6,429 nucleotides of DNA from Candidatus Rifleibacteriota bacterium (GCA_022704885.1 JAKJFO010000222.1:1-6429); one strand, 5' to 3'; counted from the stretch's first letter, positions 1-6,200 are shown. Notes: generated by a model not told the origin, from the sequence alone. A program made the numbers and translations.

Positions 1-887
1 GGCGCGATATGGTCTTTCCCTGCATTCAAAATCAGGGTTTTTGCGCGGCGGGCGGCCGGATCGACCTGGCGACCCTCGGCAGTCATCAGACGGCCCTGTG
101 TCAGCAGGTTTTTCTTATAGAGGTCAGTGATCAGTTCGTAGTAGGCCTTGGCCGGAAAGCTGACCGGGTCGGCGATCCAGCGCTCCATGGCGTTGTAAAG
201 CTTGATGAAACTTTTGCTTTCGAACTTGTCGTGAAACATTTTTGTTTTCTGGTAGAGGCCCATCGGCTGCACGAACTGAAACGAGAATGCCAGCAGCCAG
301 CCTGGCATTTTGCTCATACTAGCAGAAAACTCTTCGATCGGGAAATGTTCTGCATAAGTCGCGAAGATGCCGGCGTCTTTGAAGTCGATCGGTGCGGTCA
401 GCAGCACGAGGTGGTCGACGAGGTCGGGTTCGAGGCAGCTGAAGGCGTAAGCCATGGTGCCGCCGATGCAGTAGCCGAGGAGGTCTACGCTCTTGATTCC
501 GTGTTCGCGGCAGATCTGGCGGATAGCGCGTTTGATCGAGCGGTGATAATAATGGCTGAGCGGCAGGTGGCCGACTTCTTCGTCAGGGTAGCCCCAGTCG
601 ATGAGGTAGGTCGGGCGCTGCTGTGCGAATTCTCTGATAAAACTGGTTTCTTCGGTAACATCGAGAATGTACCACCGGTTGATCAACGACGGAATGATGA
701 GCAGCGGGGTGCCGGTGACGCCTTCCGGGCTCTTGAAGCGCAGCAGTGAAACGTTGCCGGCTGTGTAAACTTCTTCACGTGGCGTGACGCCGCGCGGGTA
801 GGTATCGAGTTCGCCGGCGGTTTTGCGCATGACGTGCTCGGTGATTGCGTCGAGATGCTGAACCAGGGTATCCATGTTTCCAATCAT
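1..887 (-). CDS. phaC: Class III-like poly(3-hydroxyalkanoate) synthase, 5' part (cut by window edge)
   Basis: This cytoplasmic, granule-bound enzyme polymerises (R)-3-hydroxyacyl-CoA into PHA and releases CoA. I translated 295 unbroken codons from the ATG at 887. The alpha/beta-hydrolase core begins around residues 61-76 (PLLIIPSLINRWYILD), followed by YLIDWGYPDEE at 94-104, both typical of class III PhaC. The lipase-like box GYCIGG (138-143) carries the nucleophile Cys140. GKDHIA (290-295) carries the probable catalytic Asp292. The catalytic His should come about 30 residues later, outside the window. Class III synthases are about 355 residues, so roughly 60 are missing. The ATG at 887 is preferred over the in-frame ATG at 875 because AGAAAGG lies 9 nt before the former and 21 nt before the latter. 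Class III enzymes need PhaE, which is not seen here. The gene follows the reductase by 391 nt on the same strand. The family is certain; the class is likely rather than certain. Confidence 0.93.
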   Translation of the reverse strand, partial: MIGNMDTLVQHLDAITEHVMRKTAGELDTYPRGVTPREEVYTAGNVSLLRFKSPEGVTGTPLLIIPSLINRWYILDVTEETSFIREFAQQRPTYLIDWGYPDEEVGHLPLSHYYHRSIKRAIRQICREHGIKSVDLLGYCIGGTMAYAFSCLEPDLVDHLVLLTAPIDFKDAGIFATYAEHFPIEEFSASMSKMPGWLLAFSFQFVQPMGLYQKTKMFHDKFESKSFIKLYNAMERWIADPVSFPAKAYYELITDLYKKNLLTQGRLMTAEGRQVDPAARRAKTLILNAGKDHIA

Positions 888-903
888 TTATTGTGACCTT
901 TCT
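888..903 (-). promoter_or_regulatory. Ribosome binding site that decides the phaC start
   Basis: Read on the minus strand, AGAAAGG (903-897) is followed by a 9-nt spacer and then ATG at 887. The second in-frame ATG (875) would be 21 nt away, so translation most likely starts at 887. I see no convincing -35/-10 pair between here and the repeat that begins at about 917. Confidence 0.6.
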
Positions 904-916
904 TGAAGGTATGTGA

Positions 917-1090
917 TCTTGTAGGATTTCGCACTAAGCCACTAAGACACGAAGTAATAAATCCCGTCATCGCGAGGCATCCGCAGGATGCCGTGGCTAT
1001 CTCTCTGAACGTGAGACTGCTTCGGAGACAATGTCTCCTCGCAGTGACAGCACGTGGCTCCGTGCCTTTGTGCGAGGTCTTTTGTTCTTG
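917..1090. repeat. Long-armed intergenic repeat, unit 1 (CACTAAG family) with a second repeat nested inside
   Basis: The left arm (917-954) is built of 8-nt steps of the form CAC[T/G]AAGN; the right arm is 1054-1090. The left arm recurs at 1086-1122, with its 24-nt core (931-954 and 1099-1122) identical. The right arm recurs at 1181-1217 with one mismatch in 37 nt. The two arms are imperfect inverted repeats of each other: CGCACTAAGCCACTAAG against the reverse complement CGCACAAAGGCACGGAG, with about 16 of 21 positions matching over the longer alignment. The interior (about 963-1050) is a different palindromic repeat, listed separately. The element lies between the reductase and phaC and would be in the phaC leader if the two genes are cotranscribed. 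It has no coding potential. Confidence 0.8.
963..1050. repeat. Palindromic repeat of the GTCATTGCGAGG type nested inside unit 1
   Basis: The left half starts GTCATCGCGAGG (964-975) and ends in CTATCTC near 1003. The right half, reverse-complemented, starts GTCACTGCGAGG and ends GAAGCAGTCTC. Together they form an imperfect palindrome of about 88 bp. Each half contains its own small hairpin: GGCATCC-GCA-GGATGCC at 976-992 and GGAGACA-A-TGTCTCC at 1024-1038. From memory, the GTCATTGCGAGG...GAAGCAATCTC consensus is a widespread intergenic palindrome in many bacterial genomes. A third, single arm of this family lies at 2731-2766. Confidence 0.7.
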
Positions 1091-1217
1091 AGGATCTCGC
1101 ACTAAGCCACTAAGACACGAAGAAACGCCAATTTATATCAGCCGATTATTTTCTGTCTTCTATCAGCACAATTCTTCTTTGTGGCTCTGTGCCTTTGTGC
1201 GAGGTCTTTTGTTCTTG
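1086..1217. repeat. Long-armed intergenic repeat, unit 2 (CACTAAG family)
   Basis: This is a second copy of the unit at 917-1090, starting in the last few bases of that copy (shared TCTTG). The arms are 1086-1122 and 1181-1217 and nearly identical to those of unit 1. The interior (1123-1180) is AT-rich and unrelated to the GTCATTGCGAGG insert of unit 1. Same arms with different cores suggests that the arms are the mobile or amplified part, or that unit 1 received a later insertion. Confidence 0.75.
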
Positions 1218-1218
1218 T

Positions 1219-1246
1219 GTTCGGGCTGCCTTGCGGCAGCCCGAAC
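1219..1246 (-). terminator. Perfect 12-bp hairpin downstream of the reductase gene
   Basis: GTTCGGGCTGCC (1219-1230) pairs perfectly with 1235-1246 around a 4-nt loop TTGC, 33 nt beyond the reductase stop codon. On the minus strand it is followed by an A-rich stretch and not a T-tract. It may therefore be an imperfect terminator, an mRNA-protecting hairpin or a processing site. The hairpin itself is certain; its role is not. Confidence 0.5.
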
Positions 1247-1278
1247 GGTTCGGCAACATTGCCGGTCAATATAGTGGC

Positions 1279-2030
1279 TTAGAGTTTCAAGCCGCCATCT
1301 ACTCCGATTACCTGCCCGGTGATGTATGAGCTCTCGTCGCTGGCCAGGAAGAGATAGGTTTTGGCGATTTCTTCCGGCTGGCCGAGGCGCTGCATCGGGG
1401 TCTTTTCTTCGAGCATCTTGATTACTTTTTCGGGAACGGTCGCGAGCATTTCGGTCCAGGTGTAGCCGGGAGCTACGGCGTTAACGCGCACGCCCTTGCG
1501 GCCGAGTTCGCGGGCCCAGGTGTAGGTCATGCCGATGACGCCGGCTTTGGCAGCCGAGTAGTTGGTCTGGCCAGCTTGGCCCTTGGCACGCCTACGATAG
1601 AAGAGGTGTTGACGATCGAGCCTTTGCCGGCGGCGGTCATTTTAGCGGCTACGGCTTTGCTCATCAGGAACACGCCTTTGAGGTTAACATTGATGACGCG
1701 GTCGAAAGCTTCTTCGGTCATCTTGGGAAGAGTCGCATCAGAAGTGATGCCGGCGTTGTTTACCAGACAGTCGATTTTGCCATGTTCGCTGTGAATTTCT
1801 TCGACGACTTTTTCGACTTCGGCGGCGTTAGAAACGTCGAGCTTTTTGCCGACGATTTTGCCGGTGGCGCCGTCGGCGAGCTTAACGTCTTTGAGTGCGT
1901 TGAGAGCCTTTTCGCTGACGTCGAGAGCGTAAACGGTGGCGCCTTCTTCGGCGAACATCTGGGCGGCCTTGAGGCCGATGCCGGCGGCTCCGCCGGTAAT
2001 CAGAGCGATTTTGCCATTCATTCTGTTCAT
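1279..2030 (-). CDS. phaB: Acetoacetyl-CoA reductase / 3-oxoacyl-ACP reductase family SDR, interrupted by one frameshift
   Basis: This SDR probably reduces acetoacetyl-CoA to (R)-3-hydroxybutyryl-CoA for the PHA synthase; FabG-type activity is the alternative, because sequence alone separates these poorly. The 5' segment (2030-1527) has the nucleotide-binding TGGAAGIG at residues 12-19, NNAG at 91-94, the catalytic Asn in NVNLKG (114-119) and the catalytic Ser in NTSSIVG (141-147). After residue about 148 the frame is lost, and out-of-frame translation ends at codon 167. The other frame resumes at once with GQAGQTNYSAAK, holding the catalytic Tyr and Lys, then GRKGVRVNAVAPG and the C-terminal ITGQVIGVDGG, stopping at 1279. 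Repaired, it is about 250 residues, normal for the family. The start ATG at 2030 has AGGAG 6 nt upstream. Apart from the single frameshift near 1576-1590 everything is intact, so this is a sequencing error or a very young pseudogene. The symbol rests on neighbouring phaC and phasin genes. Confidence 0.85.
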
Positions 2031-2068
2031 GTTGATCTCCTGTCGGTTTCGGGCCTGTTCGGCTCCGG

Positions 2069-2097
2069 TAAAGTTATTGGTAAAGTATTCTTAAAGT
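2069..2097 (-). promoter_or_regulatory. Three ACTTTA boxes at helical-turn spacing upstream of the reductase
   Basis: The hexamer ACTTTA on the minus strand (TAAAGT on plus) occurs at 2069-2074, 2081-2086 and 2092-2097. These starts are 12 and 11 nt apart, about one helical turn, and lie 40-65 nt upstream of the reductase ATG. I cannot find a convincing -35/-10 pair here. It could be an activator site or chance in an AT-rich patch; support is weak. Confidence 0.2.
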
Positions 2098-2171
2098 GCT
2101 GGCGCGAACTTCTGCTGTTCTTTGCCGGGTGCGCCACCCGCTGAAAATTCGGGGTGTTTTTGCGTTGCGAT

Positions 2172-2223
2172 AAAAGGCAGGGGGGCTGTCTCAGCGGGCA
2201 TGTCTGCCGGAGAGACAGCCCCC
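2172..2223 (-). terminator. Intrinsic terminator after the phasin-like gene
   Basis: GGGGGCTGTCTC (2181-2192) pairs perfectly over 12 bp with 2212-2223, and the loop holds a further GGCA/TGCC mini-stem. On the minus strand the stem is followed by CTGCC and a short TTTT (2175-2172). It begins 19 nt beyond the phasin stop codon, so the phasin transcript probably ends here and the reductase needs its own promoter or read-through. Confidence 0.75.
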
Positions 2224-2241
2224 TTAGCGAGCTGTCGTCGG

Positions 2242-2556
2242 TTACTTGCCGGCTTCCTTGGTCTTGGGGGTCAGGTTTTTGATGGTTTCTTCGTAAACCT
2301 GCTGATAGCGGGCGTTGAACTTTTCGATGTTTTCGCGATAGAGGGTTCTGAGTTCGTCATTTGAGCTGACGGTGTTGTTCCACATTTCGTGCATGAATTC
2401 GACGTTGCGATTCATGTGGTCGAAGAACAGTTCCATGTTTTTCCTGGTGTAGCCGCTGTTCTGATCCATGGTGGCGCGCCAGAACTTGTTCATTACCTGG
2501 AAGTTGTCCTTCATCATCTGAGTGTACTCGTTAGTAAATTCCATCCACTTATTCAT
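2242..2556 (-). CDS. Small helical phasin-like protein (or small PHA synthase subunit)
   Basis: This 104-residue protein probably binds the PHA granule surface or assists the synthase. The call rests on composition and neighbourhood, because I see no signature motif. It has no Cys, signal peptide or membrane segment, and apart from Pro97 near the C-terminus it lacks proline, so residues 1-94 should be almost entirely helical and amphipathic. It is unusually rich in Met (10) and Asn (14), with Trp at 4, 26 and 59. Heptad-like spacing of aromatics and Met suggests a coiled coil. A Lys-rich tail follows (PKTKEAGK). Proteobacterial phasins are longer, so a shortened phasin or a PhaE/PhaR-like helper are both possible. 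The start is firm: AAGGAG lies 8 nt before the ATG, behind a good sigma70 promoter (2652-2624). A terminator follows at 2223-2172. It lies 211 nt before the reductase gene, on the same strand. Confidence 0.7.
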   Translation of the reverse strand: MNKWMEFTNEYTQMMKDNFQVMNKFWRATMDQNSGYTRKNMELFFDHMNRNVEFMHEMWNNTVSSNDELRTLYRENIEKFNARYQQVYEETIKNLTPKTKEAGK

Positions 2557-2604
2557 TTTAAAAACTCCTTAAAAATTTTTGATTTCGAACTTTTGTTTTA
2601 ACTT

Positions 2605-2645
2605 ATTGCTGCGTTGCAATATTAGTATCGTCGATTTGCTGCAAA
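2605..2645 (-). promoter_or_regulatory. Candidate operator pair in the phasin promoter (TTGCTGC palindromes)
   Basis: TTTGC-T-GCAAA, a perfect 11-bp palindrome, fills the -35/-10 spacer at 2635-2645. A second inverted repeat, ATTGC-TGCGTT-GCAAT (2605-2620), covers the predicted +1. Both contain TTGCTGC on the plus strand. A repressor bound at either site would block transcription. PhaR repressors of phasin genes in Paracoccus and Rhodobacter recognise TGC/GCA-rich sites as I recall, so a PhaR-like regulator is a reasonable guess. No regulator gene is visible here. Confidence 0.4.
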
Positions 2646-2652
2646 GTGTCAA
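2624..2652 (-). promoter_or_regulatory. Sigma70-type promoter of the phasin-like gene
   Basis: On the minus strand a perfect -35 TTGACA (2652-2647) is separated by exactly 17 nt from a -10 GATACT (2629-2624, four of six consensus bases, including the key A at position 2 and the final T). Transcription would start near 2617, giving a leader of about 60 nt with AAGGAG just before the ATG. It is the best promoter in the window. Confidence 0.8.
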
Positions 2653-2730
2653 GGGTTTTTTTAAAATATTTTTCAAACGGAATGGCGTGCGCTGATGGTG
2701 AGCGTTTTGTTGTTTTGCGTTTGCGTAAAA

Positions 2731-2766
2731 ATCATTGTGAGGAGCATGGCGATGAAGCAATCTCTT
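2731..2766 (+). repeat. Single arm of the GTCATTGCGAGG repeat family
   Basis: TCATTGTGAGGAGCATGGCG followed by GATGAAGCAATCTC matches the arm seen twice in the palindrome at 963-1050, and keeps the GAAGCAATCTC end better than either of those. No inverted partner arm is evident nearby, so it looks like a half-copy or a decayed element. Confidence 0.55.
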
Positions 2767-2785
2767 TGCATTAGAGTAGGCCGCA

Positions 2786-2827
2786 ATCGCTATCGCTATC
2801 GCTATCGCTATCGGTATCGATATCGAC
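2786..2827. repeat. Hexanucleotide tandem repeat ATCGNN, seven units
   Basis: Four exact ATCGCT units (2786-2809) are followed by ATCGGT, ATCGAT and ATCGAC, so ATCG is constant and only the last two bases drift. The array ends where the next composite repeat starts. Slippage could change the copy number. Its reading frames give only low-complexity Ile-Ala and I do not regard it as coding. Confidence 0.8.
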
Positions 2828-3170
2828 TCTTGCACTAAGCACAGAGCCGAGAAGAAGAAAAGAGCATCCGCAGATGACGCAGATTACAGCGATTATAAAT
2901 CTGGGGAGGTTGCAGCCATGAGAAAGCTGGAGCTGAAACCGGCTTTATGTTGTGGCGGGCTTGCGCCAGAAACTTGCGAATAGCTCTCTGGATTCTGCGA
3001 CTTCGCCTGCCGGCTCGAGCAGAATGACTATAAAAACGTCATCCTGCGCGGAGTCGCAGGATCTCATTTTTTAAATGGCCTTCATTGCCTTCAAACTCTT
3101 TTCAAATATGCGAAAATTGGTGTAATCTGCGGTTCCGGCCTGCTCTTAGTGTCTTCGTGCGGTGCTCTTG
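2827..3170. repeat. Composite nested repeat: CACTAAG arms, CCGCAGAT arms, palindromic centre
   Basis: The outer arms are CTCTTGCACTAAG... (2827-2854) and, inverted, CAAGAGCACCGCACGAAG... (reverse complement of 3142-3170), a degenerate version of the CACTAAG element. Inside them lie CCGCAGATGACGCAGATTAC (2868-2887) and its inverted partner CCGCAGATTACA (reverse complement of 3121-3132). In the centre is the palindrome at 2991-3063. Three repeat families are thus arranged like nested boxes. The stretch has no convincing gene and makes up most of the 675-bp gap between the two genes. Confidence 0.55.
2991..3063. repeat. Paired GTCAT[T/C]CTGC...AGTCGCAG[A/G]ATC palindromic element
   Basis: The right copy (plus, 3038-3063) is GTCATCCTGCG...AGTCGCAGGATC, with a perfect 8-bp stem ATCCTGCG (3041-3048)/CGCAGGAT (3055-3062). 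The left copy is inverted (2991-3028); its reverse complement starts GTCATTCTGC and ends GAAGTCGCAGAATC, with a 7-bp stem and a longer loop. Ten bases separate them. On the plus strand the right hairpin is followed by CTCATTTTTT, so it could also act as a terminator for any plus-strand transcript. Confidence 0.65.
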
Positions 3171-3171
3171 T

Positions 3172-3222
3172 TTGCTTTGCAGCAAAAAACCGCGGTTTTG
3201 CTTTTGCAGCAAACCCGCGGTT
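3172..3222. repeat. Tandem duplication of a 25-bp unit
   Basis: Unit 3172-3197 (TTGCTTTGCAGCAAA...CCGCGGTT) is followed directly by 3198-3222 (TTGCTTTTGCAGCAAA...CCGCGGTT). They differ only by small changes in the A/T runs and one A/C difference. Each unit contains TTTGCAGCAAA and the palindrome CCGCGG, so two direct copies create the long hairpin that terminates the upstream gene. Confidence 0.7.
3184..3222 (-). terminator. Strong intrinsic terminator of the large repeat protein gene
   Basis: On the minus strand AACCGCGG (3222-3215) pairs with CCGCGGTT (3195-3188). The stem continues past one G/A mismatch with TTTGCT/AGCAAA around a 5-nt loop, and is followed by TTTT (3187-3184), giving six T in all counting the stem end. 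It starts 9 nt after the TAA stop at 3234-3232. Confidence 0.85.
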
Positions 3223-3231
3223 CAATATTGT

Positions 3232-6200
3232 TTACCACTCGTAGTAGCGGTATTTGCCTTCGAGAGACTGCGCGCGATTCGGCGATACCAGAATGGTTGC
3301 GCCGGTATAGGGTGAAGGCCGGTTCTGATTGCTGGTTGCTTTTTCGAGTTGAATTCCGTCAAAATATACAGACTGCGATGCGGTCGGGTTTTCTGTAGTG
3401 TTTTGCAGCACCATATAAGTATTTGAAGCGATTGTTGTATCTGGACCGGTGAAGCTGAAATAGACGCGGTGCCATGTCATCGGCGGGTTGCTGGTGCGAT
3501 TGCTCATTACGACTCCACTGTTGATAGTACCCGAAGCGGTCAGAGAACCGCTGCTGTCAATCAATATGCCGCGCCAGGTTTCGTTGCCATCGCCATCGAT
3601 CTCGAGCAGGCTGATTGATGCAGAAGCAACCGGGTCAAGGCTGACCCAGGCTGACATGATCCAGGTTGCTCCCGGTGGGGTCCAGGTTTCGGTAGCCACT
3701 TCCTGCCAGGCGCTGCCCGAAGCCAGGCTCGGCCCGCTGGCGCCGGCGACGACGTTGCATTCAAGTGTCAGAGTGTCTACGTGCAGAGGATATGCGCCAA
3801 CAAGAGTTCCGTCCTGCAGGGTTTGCGTGCCGGAATACACCCCAGGTGTGCGCCCGATGGCGGGGGTAATTGATACTGTGCCGGTACCAGCTTCTCCAAC
3901 CACCAATCCGCCGGGTATTGAGAAGGTTATTTCACCAGTGGTGATTGCGTCGCCAGCCGGTATCAGGCTCATGCTGGCTTTAACCCAGTCCAGCATCAGA
4001 TCGACGTTGCCAATATTCCGATAAGAAATTTCGAAGTCCGGCGAAGGGGTGCCGACCGGGATGTTACCGAGATTCAGCGGTGACAGCGTGGTGATTTCAA
4101 CGGCAGGGATGGCGCTGATATCAACTCGCACTTGAAAAGTTCCGCTAGCCTCAAAGCCGTCGGCAACCCCATTTCCGTTATCGTCTTCAAAGGCTGTGTA
4201 AGTGCCGATATACAAACCCGCTGGCTGCGAAGGCAGAATCGTCAGGCTGGCAATGCAGTCGTTTTTAGTTGAGTCTGCGCCGACAGTGAAGTTTGTGGGT
4301 ATAAATTCCAGACAAGAGCCTGGAATAACGTCAACTCCTTTGGTAAGAGGCGAAATTTCGCGCCAGGTTCCGTAAGAGAGCGTGATGGTAGTTTCATTTT
4401 TGACCCAGAAAAACTGATTATGCGGACCAATACTGGTGATCGTGCCGAAATCTATCAGAGGCTGTACTGATAGCAGTTTCTGACCGACTGTCAGACTCAA
4501 AGTGAAGGTTGCGCCTGGTTCGCCGGCATCCCAGTTCCCGTCGCCGTCATCATCGAGAAACATCACCTGTTCGCCGGAATAGGGATAGCCTGTTTGTCCT
4601 GTAGGCACCGTTACCAGAATAGTTGCGTTAACCATTGTTCCGATGAGCAGGTTGTTGGTGGCCGGCTCGGTAATCATGCTGATTGATGCAATCGGACTTG
4701 GTCCGGCCGAAACCGGTTCTAACGGCACCTCGAGCAGGCAGACATCGGTGGCAATATTCATGTTACCATCGTTATATATCGAAATGTTGATCGAGCCGGT
4801 TTGACCTGCCGGCACAAAGCCAAGATCAGCAGGGTTTGGCTCTACTCTTATTATTCGCTTTGAAACGACTTCAATCTCAAGAGTCGCAGTATCGCTGGCT
4901 TCGAGAGTGTCAACAACGCCATCGCTGTCGTCATCGTTCCAGACCAGCAGGGTTGCGGTGTAGGTGCCGGGCATGGTGCCTGGTGGCACTGCGACAGACC
5001 AGTAAGCTGATTTGGTCTGACTTTCAGACATGGCATCGAAAACTGTTGGATTAAAAATGCATACTGATGCCGGCATGGTCGCAGTACCGGTTGTGAGATC
5101 TGTTATTGCCTTCGCTTTGGTTTTTTTCAGAAGCAGTCGGCCAGTGTTCTGAACTTCGAAAAATGCACTGTCAGATGTGCTGCCGGGCTGAGCTCCTGTA
5201 ATGGTAATCGGGTCGGTCAGAATTGCGAGTGATTTTCCGCCGACCTGACAGAGTACATTAAAGCTGTCGTATGGATCTTCAACCGGGCTAAATGTACCGG
5301 GGTTGTCTTTGTCGTCAAAAATCAAGGCAGGGGTGGCAACAAGATTGGCATAATTGCCATCGGGTTGCGGAGTTGTGCCATCTATGGTTATCGAGCCGAC
5401 GGCATCATAGATCTGACCAATAGCAAGAGTGTTAGCCGGCAGAGGCAGGAACTCATACCAGATTTTTCCGAGCGTTTCTACCGGAATCTCGGCTGAGTAA
5501 AGATCTACGTCAGCCCAGACAAGATCTATCAGTTCGACGCTGCCGATATTTTTGATCTGGAAGCTCATGGTTGCTGACTCGCCGGGTACCCGGCCACCGA
5601 AATCGATTGTTCCGGCCAGCACCTGAATCGCCCGGTATTCGTTAACATGAACCTTCATGAAGAAATTGAAGAACGGCTCGTCACCGTTGAGTTCATTGTT
5701 GCCGTCCAGGTCTTCATAAATGGTCTGGCCGCCCTCATAATCGCCGACAGGAACACCGGCAGCAACGTATAGAGACATGGTCGCGGCTACTGCTGTGTGT
5801 GAAGCAACTACTGCTGGAAGAGTCGGGACAATGTTTTCACCTGGTATGACGCCGGTGCCGCCGAATGTCAGGTCTCCTTTGACCAGCTTAAGTTTGGTGA
5901 GGTCGAGGTCGCCGGTGTTTTCTATGGCAAAAGGCACGTTGCTGATTGTGTAAGTCGGAGTACCGTTGCCCATGTCGATCGGCGTTGGCGATGCAATCAG
6001 AGCCATGTTTCCGATGCCTATTCTTACCTGAAAAGTATCGCTGGCCTCGGTATCGACAGTGTCTTTCAGACGCCAGTTCATAAGGTAGACGCCCGGTGTT
6101 TCAAATTCCCATACATCGGCAGAAATGCTTGCCAGCAAAGCCCCATCGGTAGCGAGAGCCTGCGGGCCGGCCGGAAGTATGGTAACGGTAGTTGTGGCGC

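Noticed and set aside
9..749. A 246-codon open frame on the plus strand
   Set aside because: It lies antisense to the phaC frame, which carries GYCIGG and other family motifs. Its own translation shows no recognisable domain.
888..1102. Small open frames on both strands over the phaB-phaC gap
   Set aside because: They translate the repeat arms and palindromes; neither has a ribosome site or conserved features.
917..1217. A CRISPR array
   Set aside because: There are only two copies, with long inverted arms and unequal interiors, and no regular short repeat-spacer pattern.
1782..2144. Plus-strand open frames opposite the reductase and its upstream region
   Set aside because: They mirror the SDR codons on the other strand and run into non-coding DNA, with no ribosome site or family resemblance.
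2569..2835. An 88-codon minus-strand frame with an Ile-Ala run
   Set aside because: The run is a translation of the ATCGCT hexamer array, and the frame covers the phasin promoter and leader. I regard it as non-coding.
3085..3398. Two plus-strand frames near the large gene's 3' end
   Set aside because: They cross repeat arms, the terminator and the antisense of the large gene, and show no family features.
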